Source: JBOGIG01 sp050742455
Lineage (GTDB): Bacteria; Actinomycetota; Acidimicrobiia; Acidimicrobiales; JBOGIG01
DNA: 16,093 nucleotides
Direction of reading: 5' to 3'
Assembly (NCBI GenBank): GCA_050742455.1
Contig: JBOGIG010000044.1
Span: 1 to 16,093, forward strand
Part shown: piece after piece, positions 1 to 6,953 of the stretch
Position numbering within the stretch: the stretch's first letter is position 1
How the letters are laid out: every line of letters begins with the position of its first letter
Translations under genes and position numbers: made by a program
Notes under the pieces: model-generated
Databases searched by the model: none
What the model saw: the letters and a program-made list of their open reading frames with translations, nothing else
Told to the model about the DNA's origin: nothing

Positions 1-484
1 GAAACTGTGTGAAGGCCGGATCGAAGCCGGATCGGTTGGAAGCAAATCGGTTGTAGAAGTCCGTCCCCAGGAACTGGCCGGGCCCGGCGTGGGTGTGGGT
101 GGCTCCGATGAACAGCCCGGCCAGGCCCACATCGGTGTGCTCGGCCACGGCCCGAGCCACCAGGTGCTGCACAACCGACGATCCGCCCAACAGATCGGTT
201 TGCACCAGGGCCAAAGAGGTCTTCCCCGACCGCAGGTGGATGACGCGGGCGCGCAAGCGGGTGCGGAACCCCACTGCGGTGGAAGCATTGGCCGAGTACC
301 CGGCCTTGGGCATTCCCGGCGGCGGCGTGATATCCGCCTCGGCCACGCCCGCCAGCAAGCCGGCCACCTCCTCGCACGGGGTGGACGGTAGCGGACCGAC
401 TGAGAATCGTGCCCTGGCTCCGTCGGCCCAGCCGGCCAACAACGGGCTGTCGGAGGAGAGCGCCCATCCGCCGTTCTTGGTCAT
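1..484 (-). CDS. Neutral/alkaline ceramidase-like protein, 5' part only
   Basis: Partial gene: 161 residues are visible and the frame runs open off the left edge. After about 45 poorly conserved residues the start of a neutral-ceramidase domain appears: GVAEADITPPPGMPKAGYS (residues 46-64), then FRTRLRARV (73-81) and GATHTHAGPG (127-136), whose His130 and His132 match the zinc-binding His region of the family. Family members hydrolyse the N-acyl amide bond of ceramides or similar N-acyl lipids. They are usually secreted, but I see no clear signal peptide in the first 45 residues. The ATG lies 9 bp after the egtD stop; a GTG two codons earlier is also in frame. There is no strong ribosome binding site, so translation is probably coupled to egtD. 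Family assignment is good; the substrate is unknown because most of the protein lies outside the window. Confidence 0.8.
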   Translation of the reverse strand, partial: MTKNGGWALSSDSPLLAGWADGARARFSVGPLPSTPCEEVAGLLAGVAEADITPPPGMPKAGYSANASTAVGFRTRLRARVIHLRSGKTSLALVQTDLLGGSSVVQHLVARAVAEHTDVGLAGLFIGATHTHAGPGQFLGTDFYNRFASNRSGFDPAFTQF

Positions 485-493
485 GATCACTGC

Positions 494-1516
494 CTAGTTG
501 ATCGGCCGGGCCAGCACGACCAGGAAATCACGGCCGTCATCCATCCACTGCCCCACCAGTCCGAGGCCACTCCGGGCGAACTCGGCGGCGATATGCCCAG
601 GATCGAACTTGCACGAGATCTCAGTCAGGATCTCCTCGCCCTGCTCCAAGAAAACCTTCAGGTCCAAGGCCGGGATGTCCGCTACCTGGGGGTGACGCGA
701 TCGCAGCCTCATCTCCATCCATCGGTGCTGCTCGTTCCACACCGCCACGTGGTCGAAGGCTTCGGGTTCAAAGTCGGCGCCCAGCTCGTTATTGAGGACC
801 ATCAGGACATTGCGGTTGAACTGAGCCGTGACGCCTCTCGAATCGTCATAGGCCGCCACCAGACGCCCAGGAGCCTTGATCAGATCGAGCCCGAGCAGCA
901 GGCAGTCCTGCTCGGCCATGTGACCGACCAGATCGCTGAGCATGACCTGGCGCGGCTCAGGAGCCAGGTTGCCGAGAGTGGAACCCAAGATGGCAAACAA
1001 GTTACGCCGATCCTTGGGTACCGAGGCCAGATGGCGATGGAAGTCACCGACTATGCCAAGTACTTCGAGAGCCGGATAGCGCCGGCGCAAGCGAGCCGAA
1101 GCATCGCGCAACATGGCCTCGCTCACGTCGAAGCCGACAAAGCGTTCCAGGCTGCCCTGGCGCTGTAGGGCGTCGAGCAGCATCTGGGTCTTGACGGAGG
1201 CTCCCGATCCCAGTTCCACCAGCGCTTCGGCCCCGGAGATCACCGCCACGTCATCGGCTCGCCGGCCGAGGATCTCCGATTCGCTCCGGCAGAGGTAGTA
1301 CTCGGGAAGCTCGGTGATCTCCTCGAACAGCTCGCTGCCCCGTTGGTCGTAGAACCACATGGGAGGAAGGGCCTTGACCGGCCCTCCGAGGCCCGCTCTC
1401 ACATCTGCCTCCAGCATCGAGCGCCGGTCCGCTGGACCCAGATGCACTTCGATCCCGACGTCGCTTCCATTGTCCGCACGTTCCGACGCCGTCGTCGGCA
1501 CCTCAGGCCCAGTCAC
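494..1516 (-). CDS. egtD: L-histidine N-alpha-methyltransferase EgtD
   Basis: EgtD transfers three methyl groups from SAM to the alpha-amino group of histidine, giving hercynine, the first step of ergothioneine synthesis. The 340-residue protein has the family pattern: KALPPMWFYDQRGSELFEEI (48-67), LPEYY (70-74), the SAM-binding VELGSGAS (100-107), GFDVS, LGSTLGNLAP (whose Asn matches the histidine-binding Asn of mycobacterial EgtD) and EILTEISCKF near the end, with the Glu and Ser that contact substrate. The start chosen is a GTG overlapping the egtB TGA (GTGA, 4 bp), which gives a length close to the roughly 321 residues of the mycobacterial enzyme. The frame stays open 72 codons further upstream, but that part is antisense-like sequence inside the egtB 3' end. 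Second gene of the egt operon; it makes three SAH per hercynine, which the adenosylhomocysteinase in this window can recycle. Confidence 0.95.
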   Translation of the reverse strand: MTGPEVPTTASERADNGSDVGIEVHLGPADRRSMLEADVRAGLGGPVKALPPMWFYDQRGSELFEEITELPEYYLCRSESEILGRRADDVAVISGAEALVELGSGASVKTQMLLDALQRQGSLERFVGFDVSEAMLRDASARLRRRYPALEVLGIVGDFHRHLASVPKDRRNLFAILGSTLGNLAPEPRQVMLSDLVGHMAEQDCLLLGLDLIKAPGRLVAAYDDSRGVTAQFNRNVLMVLNNELGADFEPEAFDHVAVWNEQHRWMEMRLRSRHPQVADIPALDLKVFLEQGEEILTEISCKFDPGHIAAEFARSGLGLVGQWMDDGRDFLVVLARPIN

Positions 1517-2904
1517 AGATCTACGGCCAGGCGGACTCCGGAAAAGGCCCAGCGAGACCCCGGTGGGAAGAAGTTGCGATAAGTGGGACGGATATGGCCC
1601 GGCGGGGTGGCGCACGATCCTCCCCTGAGCACATGCTGGCCGCTCATGAACTTGCCGTTGTACTCGCCCAGCGCACCCGGGTTGGCCCGGAACCGGGGAT
1701 AGGGCAGGTAGGCGCTGGCCGTCCACTCCCACACGTGGCCGTACAGATCCACCGGCCCTGCCTCCGAGGACTCCGGGTCATGGCCAAGATGGCCGGGAAC
1801 GGCGGACCTGGGGTGCAGGCATTGCGGGTCCAGCAGATTCGATTGTTCGGCCTGAGGCCAACCGGCGGCGGCCACAGTTTCCCATTCGGCCTCGGTCGGG
1901 AGCCGAAAGCCGCTCCAATGGGCGAAGGCATCAGCTTCGAAATAGCTGACGTGACATACCGGCTCGGCCGGATCTACCGCCAGGCGCCCGTCGAGGGTGA
2001 ATACCGTCCAGTTGTCCTTTTCGTGATTCCAGTACAAAGGCGCTTCCCACCCCTCCGACTGAACCGTTGACCAACCGTCGGACAGCCACAGCTCGGGTCG
2101 GTGGTACCCGCCGTCGTCCATGAAGGCCAGCCAGTCGGCATTGGATACCGGGTAGCGGGCCAACCCGAACGGAGCCAGGTGGACGGGGTGGCGGGGGAAC
2201 TCGTTGTCGAAACCGAATCCGTTTCCCTCATGGCCGATGTCGACTTTTCCACCTTCGTGTTCCCACCACGACGGCAACCTCGCTCCCTCTCGCGTCGCCG
2301 GCCTTCGGCCGACCAACCCTGGCTGGGGTCCCGGCCCGTCGTGGTAGCGCGGGGCCAGGGGGTTGAGCGACAAGGCATGCTTGATGTCCATGACCAGCAG
2401 TTCCTGGTGCTGCTGCTCGTGGTGCAAGCCCAGCTCGACTACCGGGTCGAGCGCCCCAGTTCGCTGCAGCACCTCGAGCATGGCCTCGTCCACATGGCCC
2501 CGGTACCGGGAGATCTCAGCCGCTCCGGGACGGGACAGTAGCCCTCTTTCCGGTCGTGGCGGGCGGGGTCCCACCGCCTCGTAGTACGAGTTGAACAAGA
2601 AGCGGAAGTCGGGATTGAAGCATCGGTAGGAATCATCGTTGGGCTCCAGAACGAAGGTCTCGAAGAACCATGACGTGTGGGCCCGGTGCCACTTTGTCGG
2701 GCTGGCGTCGGGCATGGACTGAACTGTCTGGTCCTCGGCCGAAAGGGGCGCGGCCAGGCGTTCCGTCAGCGAGCGCACCGACAGGTAGTCCAAGAACAAC
2801 AGGTTGTTGGCCCGCTCTTCGGGGGGCGAGGTCTGGGCCACGGCTACCAGCTTTCGAGGCACGGGGCGGTCTTGGAACCGGTACCCAACAGTAGTGGCCG
2901 CCAA
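1513..2904 (-). CDS. egtB: Hercynine oxygenase (sulfoxide synthase) EgtB
   Basis: Non-haem iron enzyme that joins hercynine to cysteine or gamma-glutamylcysteine using O2. The N-terminal DinB-like helical domain carries the iron ligands: His76 in SPTKWHRAHTSWFFETF (68-84) and His162/His166 in LGLHHEQQHQE (158-168). The C-terminal half is a formylglycine-generating-enzyme/sulfatase-modifying fold: FRLPTEAEWE, DLYGHVWEWT, VLRGGSCATP and the terminal FSGVRLAVDL. The FNSYYEAVGPRPPRP stretch is typical of the broad EgtB family found in proteobacteria and cyanobacteria. The start is uncertain: the longest form begins at a TTG (2904), with in-frame GTGs at 2862 and 2841 and no convincing ribosome binding site at any of them; family alignment would fit a start just before residue 35. 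No egtA, egtC or egtE is seen here, so the sulfur donor cannot be read from context. Confidence 0.93.
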   Translation of the reverse strand: MAATTVGYRFQDRPVPRKLVAVAQTSPPEERANNLLFLDYLSVRSLTERLAAPLSAEDQTVQSMPDASPTKWHRAHTSWFFETFVLEPNDDSYRCFNPDFRFLFNSYYEAVGPRPPRPERGLLSRPGAAEISRYRGHVDEAMLEVLQRTGALDPVVELGLHHEQQHQELLVMDIKHALSLNPLAPRYHDGPGPQPGLVGRRPATREGARLPSWWEHEGGKVDIGHEGNGFGFDNEFPRHPVHLAPFGLARYPVSNADWLAFMDDGGYHRPELWLSDGWSTVQSEGWEAPLYWNHEKDNWTVFTLDGRLAVDPAEPVCHVSYFEADAFAHWSGFRLPTEAEWETVAAAGWPQAEQSNLLDPQCLHPRSAVPGHLGHDPESSEAGPVDLYGHVWEWTASAYLPYPRFRANPGALGEYNGKFMSGQHVLRGGSCATPPGHIRPTYRNFFPPGSRWAFSGVRLAVDL

Positions 2905-3022
2905 ACCGCAGGCGCGGTCGGGCCCGGGGTCGGACCCACAACCGGGCCGGGGCGGGACGCCCTAGTAACCAGAGGCGCTCGATTAGAGCGGCGCCGCTCG
3001 GGACGGAACCACTCCCGTGGAT
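2905..3022. promoter_or_regulatory. GC-rich gap between thiolase and egtB with inverted repeats
   Basis: This 118-bp gap should hold the thiolase 3' end and any egtB promoter. It contains a perfect 14-bp palindrome GAGCGGCGCCGCTC (2986-2999), which reads as a 5-bp stem with a 4-nt loop 24 bases after the thiolase stop, followed on the minus strand by TAATC rather than a run of T. It also has GGCCCGG (2921-2927) facing CCGGGCC (2942-2948) around a nested GGGT/ACCC pair. These could be a weak terminator for the thiolase or protein-binding sites for egtB; the sequence does not decide. Confidence 0.35.
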
Positions 3023-4183
3023 CTAGACCCGTTCGATGATGGTGCCGGTGGCCAGGGCGCCGCCACAGCACATGGAAATGAGTGCCAGATTGGAATCGGA
3101 GCGTTCCAGCTCGTGCAGCGCCGTGGTCACCAGTCGAGAGCCTGTGGCCCCCACCGGGTGACCCAGGGCTATGGCTCCCCCGTTGACGTTGACCTTGGTC
3201 ATATCTGCGCTGTGCACTGCGGCCCACGACAGGACGACCGAGGCGAAGGCCTCGTTCACTTCGAATAGATCAATGTCACCCATCGTCATTCCCGCCCTCG
3301 CCAGTACCTTGGCCGTGGCCTCGGCCGGACCATCGAGGTGGTAGTAGGGGTCCGAACCAACCAGAACCTGGGCCACAATTCGTGCCCGGGGCCGCAGGCC
3401 CAACGACTTGGCCCGATCCTCGGACATCCACAGCACGGCCGCCGCCCCGTCGGATATCTGGGAGCTGTTTCCTGCCGTGTGCATTCCGTCGGCCAGCACC
3501 GGCTTGAGCTTGGCCAGGCCTTCCGCGGTGCTTTCCCGCGGTCCCTGGTCGGCCCGCACCACCTGAGTCTCTCCGGTTGGCCCGCTCGATCCCAGGATCG
3601 GGGCCTCGATGGCCATGACCTCCCGATCGAAGCGTCCCTCGTTCACGGCACGAGCGGCGTGCTGCTGGGAGGCCAGAGCCAAACCATCGACGTCGGAGCG
3701 GGTGATGCCGCGCTTGGCCGCGATGCGCTCGGCTGCTCCGAACTGATCGGGCATGTCCCAAGGAAAGTGGTCGGGGCGCGACGAGCCCGGTCCGTTGAAG
3801 ACGTTGGCTCCCAGACCCACCCTGCTCATGACCTCGACTCCACATGCCAACCCGATGTCTATGGCGTCGGCGCATATGAGATTGGCCACGAAATGATTGG
3901 CCTGTTGGGAGGAACCGCACTGGCAGTCGATGGTGGTGGCTGCCACTTCGTAGGGCAGGCCGGCCGACAGCCAGGCGTTGCGAGTGACGTTGGACGCCTG
4001 TTCTCCGGCCTGAGTGACGCAGCCACCGACGATCTGGTCCACGCTGGCCGGATCGATCCCGGCCCGTTTGACCGCCTCTACCTGTACGGCGGCCAAAACC
4101 TCGGCCGGGTGCATGCCGGCCAGAGCCCCATTGCGCTTTCCTATGGGAGTACGCACCGCCTCGATGATCACCGGCTTGGACAT
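3023..4183 (-). CDS. Thiolase, steroid 3-ketoacyl-CoA thiolase (FadA5)-like
   Basis: Thiolase of 386 residues, expected to cleave 3-ketoacyl-CoA with CoA to release acetyl- or propionyl-CoA. Catalytic residues are in place: nucleophilic Cys89 in DCQCGSSQQ (86-94), His342 in GGAIALGHPVGATGSR, and Cys372 in SMCCGGALATG. The whole length resembles mycobacterial FadA5 as I remember it: IEAVRTPIGKRNG at the N-terminus, VGGCVTQAGEQ, CGVEVMSRVGLGAN, HTAGNSSQISDGAAAVLWM, GSDPYYHLDGP and the terminal GTIIERV. FadA5 acts in cholesterol side-chain removal and is controlled by KstR in mycobacteria, and a KstR-like palindrome lies 10 bp upstream here. The ATG start has no ribosome binding site; a TAGTAT -10-like hexamer ends 7 bases before it, so the transcript may be leaderless. 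A general acetyl-CoA acetyltransferase is the alternative. Confidence 0.9.
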   Translation of the reverse strand: MSKPVIIEAVRTPIGKRNGALAGMHPAEVLAAVQVEAVKRAGIDPASVDQIVGGCVTQAGEQASNVTRNAWLSAGLPYEVAATTIDCQCGSSQQANHFVANLICADAIDIGLACGVEVMSRVGLGANVFNGPGSSRPDHFPWDMPDQFGAAERIAAKRGITRSDVDGLALASQQHAARAVNEGRFDREVMAIEAPILGSSGPTGETQVVRADQGPRESTAEGLAKLKPVLADGMHTAGNSSQISDGAAAVLWMSEDRAKSLGLRPRARIVAQVLVGSDPYYHLDGPAEATAKVLARAGMTMGDIDLFEVNEAFASVVLSWAAVHSADMTKVNVNGGAIALGHPVGATGSRLVTTALHELERSDSNLALISMCCGGALATGTIIERV

Positions 4184-4193
4184 GACCCCAATA

Positions 4194-4209
4194 CTAGAAT
4201 CTGTTCTAG
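4194..4209. promoter_or_regulatory. KstR-like palindromic operator upstream of the thiolase
   Basis: Perfect inverted repeat CTAGAA-TCTG-TTCTAG. Bases 4195-4208 match the mycobacterial KstR consensus TNNAACNNGTTNNA at seven of eight defined positions (T for C at 4200). It overlaps a TAGTAT -10-like hexamer (minus strand, 4191-4196) and ends 10 bp before the thiolase ATG, the right place for repression. The match to the consensus is direct; that a KstR-family TetR repressor binds it is inference. Confidence 0.6.
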
Positions 4210-4284
4210 CCCTACAACAAACGTTCCCGACCGGGCGACGATGTCGATGGCCGTTGCAACCCCTTGAGGGAGGCGTCCACCTAG

Positions 4285-4327
4285 TAGCGCCAAATCACAT
4301 TTATTAGCGCCAGAGGGGCGCTATAAT
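4285..4327 (+). promoter_or_regulatory. vapBC promoter and repeat operator
   Basis: A consensus -10 TATAAT (4322-4327) ends 7 bases before the antitoxin ATG, so transcription should begin at or next to the start codon (leaderless). Three copies of a TAGCGCC half-site surround it: direct copies at 4285-4291 and 4305-4311, and an inverted GGCGCTA at 4317-4323 that overlaps the -10. The pair 4305-4323 forms a palindrome with a 5-bp spacer. This is the usual layout for a toxin-antitoxin operon repressed by its ribbon-helix-helix antitoxin. No good -35 is visible. Confidence 0.7.
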
Positions 4328-4334
4328 CTCAGGC

Positions 4335-4565
4335 ATGCCAAGCGTTCAGATCAAAGGTGTCCCGGAGGATGTTCATGCCGAACTTCGGCGCCGTGCCGCG
4401 AATGCGGGAAAGTCGCTTCAAGAGTACCTGCTAGGGCGTTTGGTCGATGAAGTCCGTCGCCCGAACCTCGATGACTTGCTGGCTCGGGCGGGCGAGCGGA
4501 GCGGCGGTCGCGTGTCCTTTCGTTTTGCCTCAGAGGCGATTCGTGAGGATCGGGACGCCGGTTGA
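4335..4565 (+). CDS. vapB: Ribbon-helix-helix antitoxin (VapB/FitA type)
   Basis: Antitoxin of 76 residues that should neutralise the adjacent PIN toxin and repress the operon. The N-terminus is a short ribbon-helix-helix DNA-binding domain: strand MPSVQIKGVP, then helices PEDVHAELRRRAANAGKSLQ and EYLLGRLVDEV (about residues 1-40), typical of the FitA-like group. The C-terminal 35 residues, with FRFASEAIREDRDAG, would be the toxin-binding tail. The ATG sits 7 bases after a TATAAT and has no ribosome binding site. The stop overlaps the toxin start (TTGA, 4 bp), indicating translational coupling. Confidence 0.88.
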   Translation: MPSVQIKGVPEDVHAELRRRAANAGKSLQEYLLGRLVDEVRRPNLDDLLARAGERSGGRVSFRFASEAIREDRDAG

Positions 4566-4954
4566 TAGTCGTTGACGCCTCTGTGATCGCGCCTGCCCTC
4601 GCAGACGATGACGTGGATGGCGACCGTGTACGCGCCCGGCTTTACGGAGAGCGACTCGTCGCGCCGGAGCTTCTCGACCTTGAAGTCGTCTCAGTAATCC
4701 GGAAGGCTCTCTTTGCGGGAGCGTTGGATGATCGTCGGGCGGCTATGGCACTCGGGGACCTGGCCGACCTCGAATTGCAACGGGTGAGCCATCGCCACTT
4801 GTTGGAGCGGATTTGGGAGCTACATCAAAACGTCACACCATACGACGCGGCTTACGTGGCCCTCGCCGAGACGATCGACGCGACATTGGTCACTGCCGAC
4901 AGGCGTCTCTCGCAGGCACCGGGATCGCGTTGCAAGATCGAGTACATCGGCTGA
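4562..4954 (+). CDS. vapC: PIN-domain ribonuclease toxin (VapC type)
   Basis: Toxin of 130 residues, expected to be a magnesium-dependent ribonuclease that cuts tRNA or rRNA when freed from the antitoxin. The four acidic PIN residues are all present: Asp5 in IVVDASV, Glu41 in LLDLEVV, Asp95 in TPYDAAYVALAE and Asp113 in LVTADRRL, so it should be active. It begins at a TTG overlapping the antitoxin stop by 4 bp. The gene ends 30 bp before the convergent ferredoxin stop. The pair sits as a separate plus-strand cassette between two metabolic genes on the minus strand, consistent with independent acquisition. The RNA target cannot be told from sequence. Confidence 0.9.
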   Translation: MIVVDASVIAPALADDDVDGDRVRARLYGERLVAPELLDLEVVSVIRKALFAGALDDRRAAMALGDLADLELQRVSHRHLLERIWELHQNVTPYDAAYVALAETIDATLVTADRRLSQAPGSRCKIEYIG

Positions 4955-4984
4955 CGAGCATCCGCCCACTGAAGTGATACGGGC

Positions 4985-5179
4985 TCATTCATCCACCAAG
5001 GAGATCGCCTGCTTCGGGCAGCGCCTGACTGCCTCCTCAACCCGGCCGAGCAGTTCGGGACCGGGGGTCTCGTTCAGGACGTAGAGGTTGTCGTCGTCCC
5101 GTACTTCGAACACCTCTGGGGCGATGCCCATGCAGATGGCGTTGCTTTCACAGACGTTGTAGTCCACAACCACCTTCAT
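4985..5179 (-). CDS. [3Fe-4S] ferredoxin, P450-partner type
   Basis: Small ferredoxin of 64 residues. Cys10 and Cys16 in CESNAIC and Cys54 in RRCPKQAI give the three-cysteine pattern of a single [3Fe-4S] cluster, and MGIAPEVFEV (17-26) follows the first pair as in actinobacterial electron donors to cytochrome P450. Where [4Fe-4S] relatives have a fourth ligand, Asn13 is found. The ATG is preceded by AAAGGTGG at good spacing, so the longer upstream frame is not used. It is divergent from the acyl-CoA synthetase, with 103 bp between the starts; a TAACGT -10-like hexamer (minus strand, 5211-5216) could serve it. In a steroid catabolic setting the likely partner is a P450 or Rieske oxygenase, but none is in the window. 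Confidence 0.9.
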   Translation of the reverse strand: MKVVVDYNVCESNAICMGIAPEVFEVRDDDNLYVLNETPGPELLGRVEEAVRRCPKQAISLVDE

Positions 5180-5270
5180 CCGGTCCACCTTTGCTCTCGT
5201 TCCTGTCGCCACGTTACCGTGCCCGACCCAATCCGGCCGGGCTTTCTGATGCTCCGTCAGTTCAGTCCGG

Positions 5271-5276
5271 TAGTTT
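5271..5276 (+). promoter_or_regulatory. -10-like element of the acyl-CoA synthetase gene
   Basis: TAGTTT fits the actinobacterial TANNNT -10 pattern and ends 6 bases before the ATG at 5283. No ribosome binding site is present, so a leaderless transcript is likely. No clear -35 is seen. Confidence 0.45.
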
Positions 5277-5282
5277 GATGCC

Positions 5283-6935
5283 ATGACTACGATCGACCAG
5301 CTGGTCCGGGCTCGCCAGGACGATCCGTCCCCGGCGTTGTATTTCGAGGACCAGTGCTTCAGCCACGAGGCCATGGTCCAAGCCTCCTCCGACCGGGCCG
5401 GTTACCTGATGGACAACCTGGATCCTGCCCGCCCCCCCCACGTGGGGGTGCTGTTGGACAACGTGCCCGAGTTCCCCATGTGGCTCGGCGCGGCGGCCTT
5501 GAGCGGATCTGTGGTGGTGGGGATCAATCCCACCCGCCGGGGGGCCGAGTTGGCCCGGGACGTGGCTCATACGCAGTGTCAGATGATCGTAACCTCGGCC
5601 CGACACCTGCACCTGGTGGAGGCTCTCGGTCCGGCCCAGGCGGGCCTGGCGACGGTCCTCGTAGCCGATTCCGGCGATCCGGCCGGATCCGCGGACCAAT
5701 TCCCGCGATGTGAGCTGGCGGAACCCTGCACCACCGAGTCGAGTCTTTTCCTGTTGCTGTTCACCTCGGGCACCACCGGTGCCCCCAAGGCCTGTATCTG
5801 CTCCCAAGGTCGCCTGGCCGCCATCGCCCAGACGGTGGCGGCCATGTTCAGCCTCGGATCCTCCGACGTCTGCTATCAGGCCATGCCCATGTTCCACTCC
5901 AACGCCTTGATGGCAGGATGGGCGCCCTGCCTCGCCGCGGGGGCGGCAGGAGCGCTTCGCCGCCGCTTTTCGGCCTCGGCCTTTCTCCCCGACGTGAGGC
6001 GCTACGGCGCCACCTACTTCAACTACGTGGGGCGGCCACTGTCCTATATCCTGGCCACGCCCGAAGCTCGCGATGACGCCGACAACCCGCTCGTCCGGGT
6101 ATTCGGCAACGAAGGCGGCGAGTTGGACATCGACCGCTTCGCCCGTCGCTTCGGCTGTGAGGTGGTGGACAGCTACGGCTCCACCGAGGGTGGCGTCTCG
6201 GTGGCTCGCAGCCCGGGCATGCCGTCGGGGGCCCTGGGCCGGGCCTCGGCCGCCACCGCGGTGTTGGACTCGGACACCGCCAAGGAGTGCCCGCCCGCCA
6301 TTTTTAGTCCCGATGGTGTCCTGCTCAACGCCGACCTGGCTGTGGGCGAGTTGGTCGATCGAAGCGGCGCTGTCGGCTTTGAGGGCTACTGGGACAACCA
6401 GGAGGCCTCCCGAGCTCGGGTCCGGGACGGCATCTACTGGAGCGGCGACCTGGCCTACCGGGACGCACAGGGGTGGCTGTACTTCGCCGGAAGGGATTAT
6501 GACTGGCTGCGGGTGGATGGCGAGAACTTCGCCGCCGCTCCGGTCGAGCGGATCCTGAGCCGGTTCCCCGGGGTAGTGCTCGCAGCGGTCTACGCCGTGC
6601 CCGATCCCGAGATCGGCGACCAGGTCATGGCCGGCCTCCAGCTCGAGCCGGGAGCAAGGTTCGATCCCAGGGCATTCAAGGCCTTCTTGGACCAGCAGTC
6701 GGACCTGGGCACCAAGTGGGCTCCCCGCCTCGTTCGCCTATGTCCGGAGATCCCCCTGACCCAGACCAACAAGATCCTCAAGCGCCAACTGCGTTCTGAG
6801 TCCTGGCGCACCGCCGACCCCATGTGGTGGCGACCGGACAAGGACGGACCCTACGTCGGATTCGGTCCCCCACAAGCGACAGCGCTCGGCAACGTCATGG
6901 CGGCCAACGGCCGCGGTCACCTGATCGGACTCTGA
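5283..6935 (+). CDS. Acyl-CoA synthetase, FadD17/FadD1-like
   Basis: AMP-forming ligase of 550 residues that would activate a carboxylate (steroid side chain or fatty acid) to its CoA thioester using ATP. Motifs in order: P-loop-like LLFTSGTTGAPKA (158-170), MPMFHSN (201-207), NYVGRPLSYILATPE (247-261), YGSTEGG (298-304), YWSGDLAYRD (385-394), WLRVDGENFAAAPVERIL and the C-terminal TQTNKILKRQL with the adenylation Lys. LDPARPPHVGVLLDN and RRRFSASAFLPDVRRYGATY closely resemble mycobacterial FadD17, which acts on C5 (cholanoate-type) steroid side chains and lies next to fadE26-fadE27; FadD1 is the other near relative. It ends with about 40 residues (WWRPDKDGPYVGFGPP onward) beyond the usual end of FadD17. 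It stands alone on the plus strand and may share transcription with ahcY 74 bp downstream. Confidence 0.9.
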   Translation: MTTIDQLVRARQDDPSPALYFEDQCFSHEAMVQASSDRAGYLMDNLDPARPPHVGVLLDNVPEFPMWLGAAALSGSVVVGINPTRRGAELARDVAHTQCQMIVTSARHLHLVEALGPAQAGLATVLVADSGDPAGSADQFPRCELAEPCTTESSLFLLLFTSGTTGAPKACICSQGRLAAIAQTVAAMFSLGSSDVCYQAMPMFHSNALMAGWAPCLAAGAAGALRRRFSASAFLPDVRRYGATYFNYVGRPLSYILATPEARDDADNPLVRVFGNEGGELDIDRFARRFGCEVVDSYGSTEGGVSVARSPGMPSGALGRASAATAVLDSDTAKECPPAIFSPDGVLLNADLAVGELVDRSGAVGFEGYWDNQEASRARVRDGIYWSGDLAYRDAQGWLYFAGRDYDWLRVDGENFAAAPVERILSRFPGVVLAAVYAVPDPEIGDQVMAGLQLEPGARFDPRAFKAFLDQQSDLGTKWAPRLVRLCPEIPLTQTNKILKRQLRSESWRTADPMWWRPDKDGPYVGFGPPQATALGNVMAANGRGHLIGL

Positions 6936-6953
6936 GCCGGCATGGGCTGGTAG

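Noticed and set aside
93..497. Plus-strand frames over the left edge
   Set aside because: The minus strand in the same place encodes a recognisable ceramidase N-terminus (GATHTHAGPG); the plus-strand products are low-complexity shadows.
2986..2999. Intrinsic terminator after the thiolase
   Set aside because: The palindrome could fold into a short hairpin, but no T-run follows on the minus strand. Reported only as part of a gap of uncertain function.
4335..4954. vapBC as evidence of a genomic island
   Set aside because: No integrase, transposase, tRNA or flanking direct repeats are visible; toxin-antitoxin pairs commonly sit alone in chromosomes.
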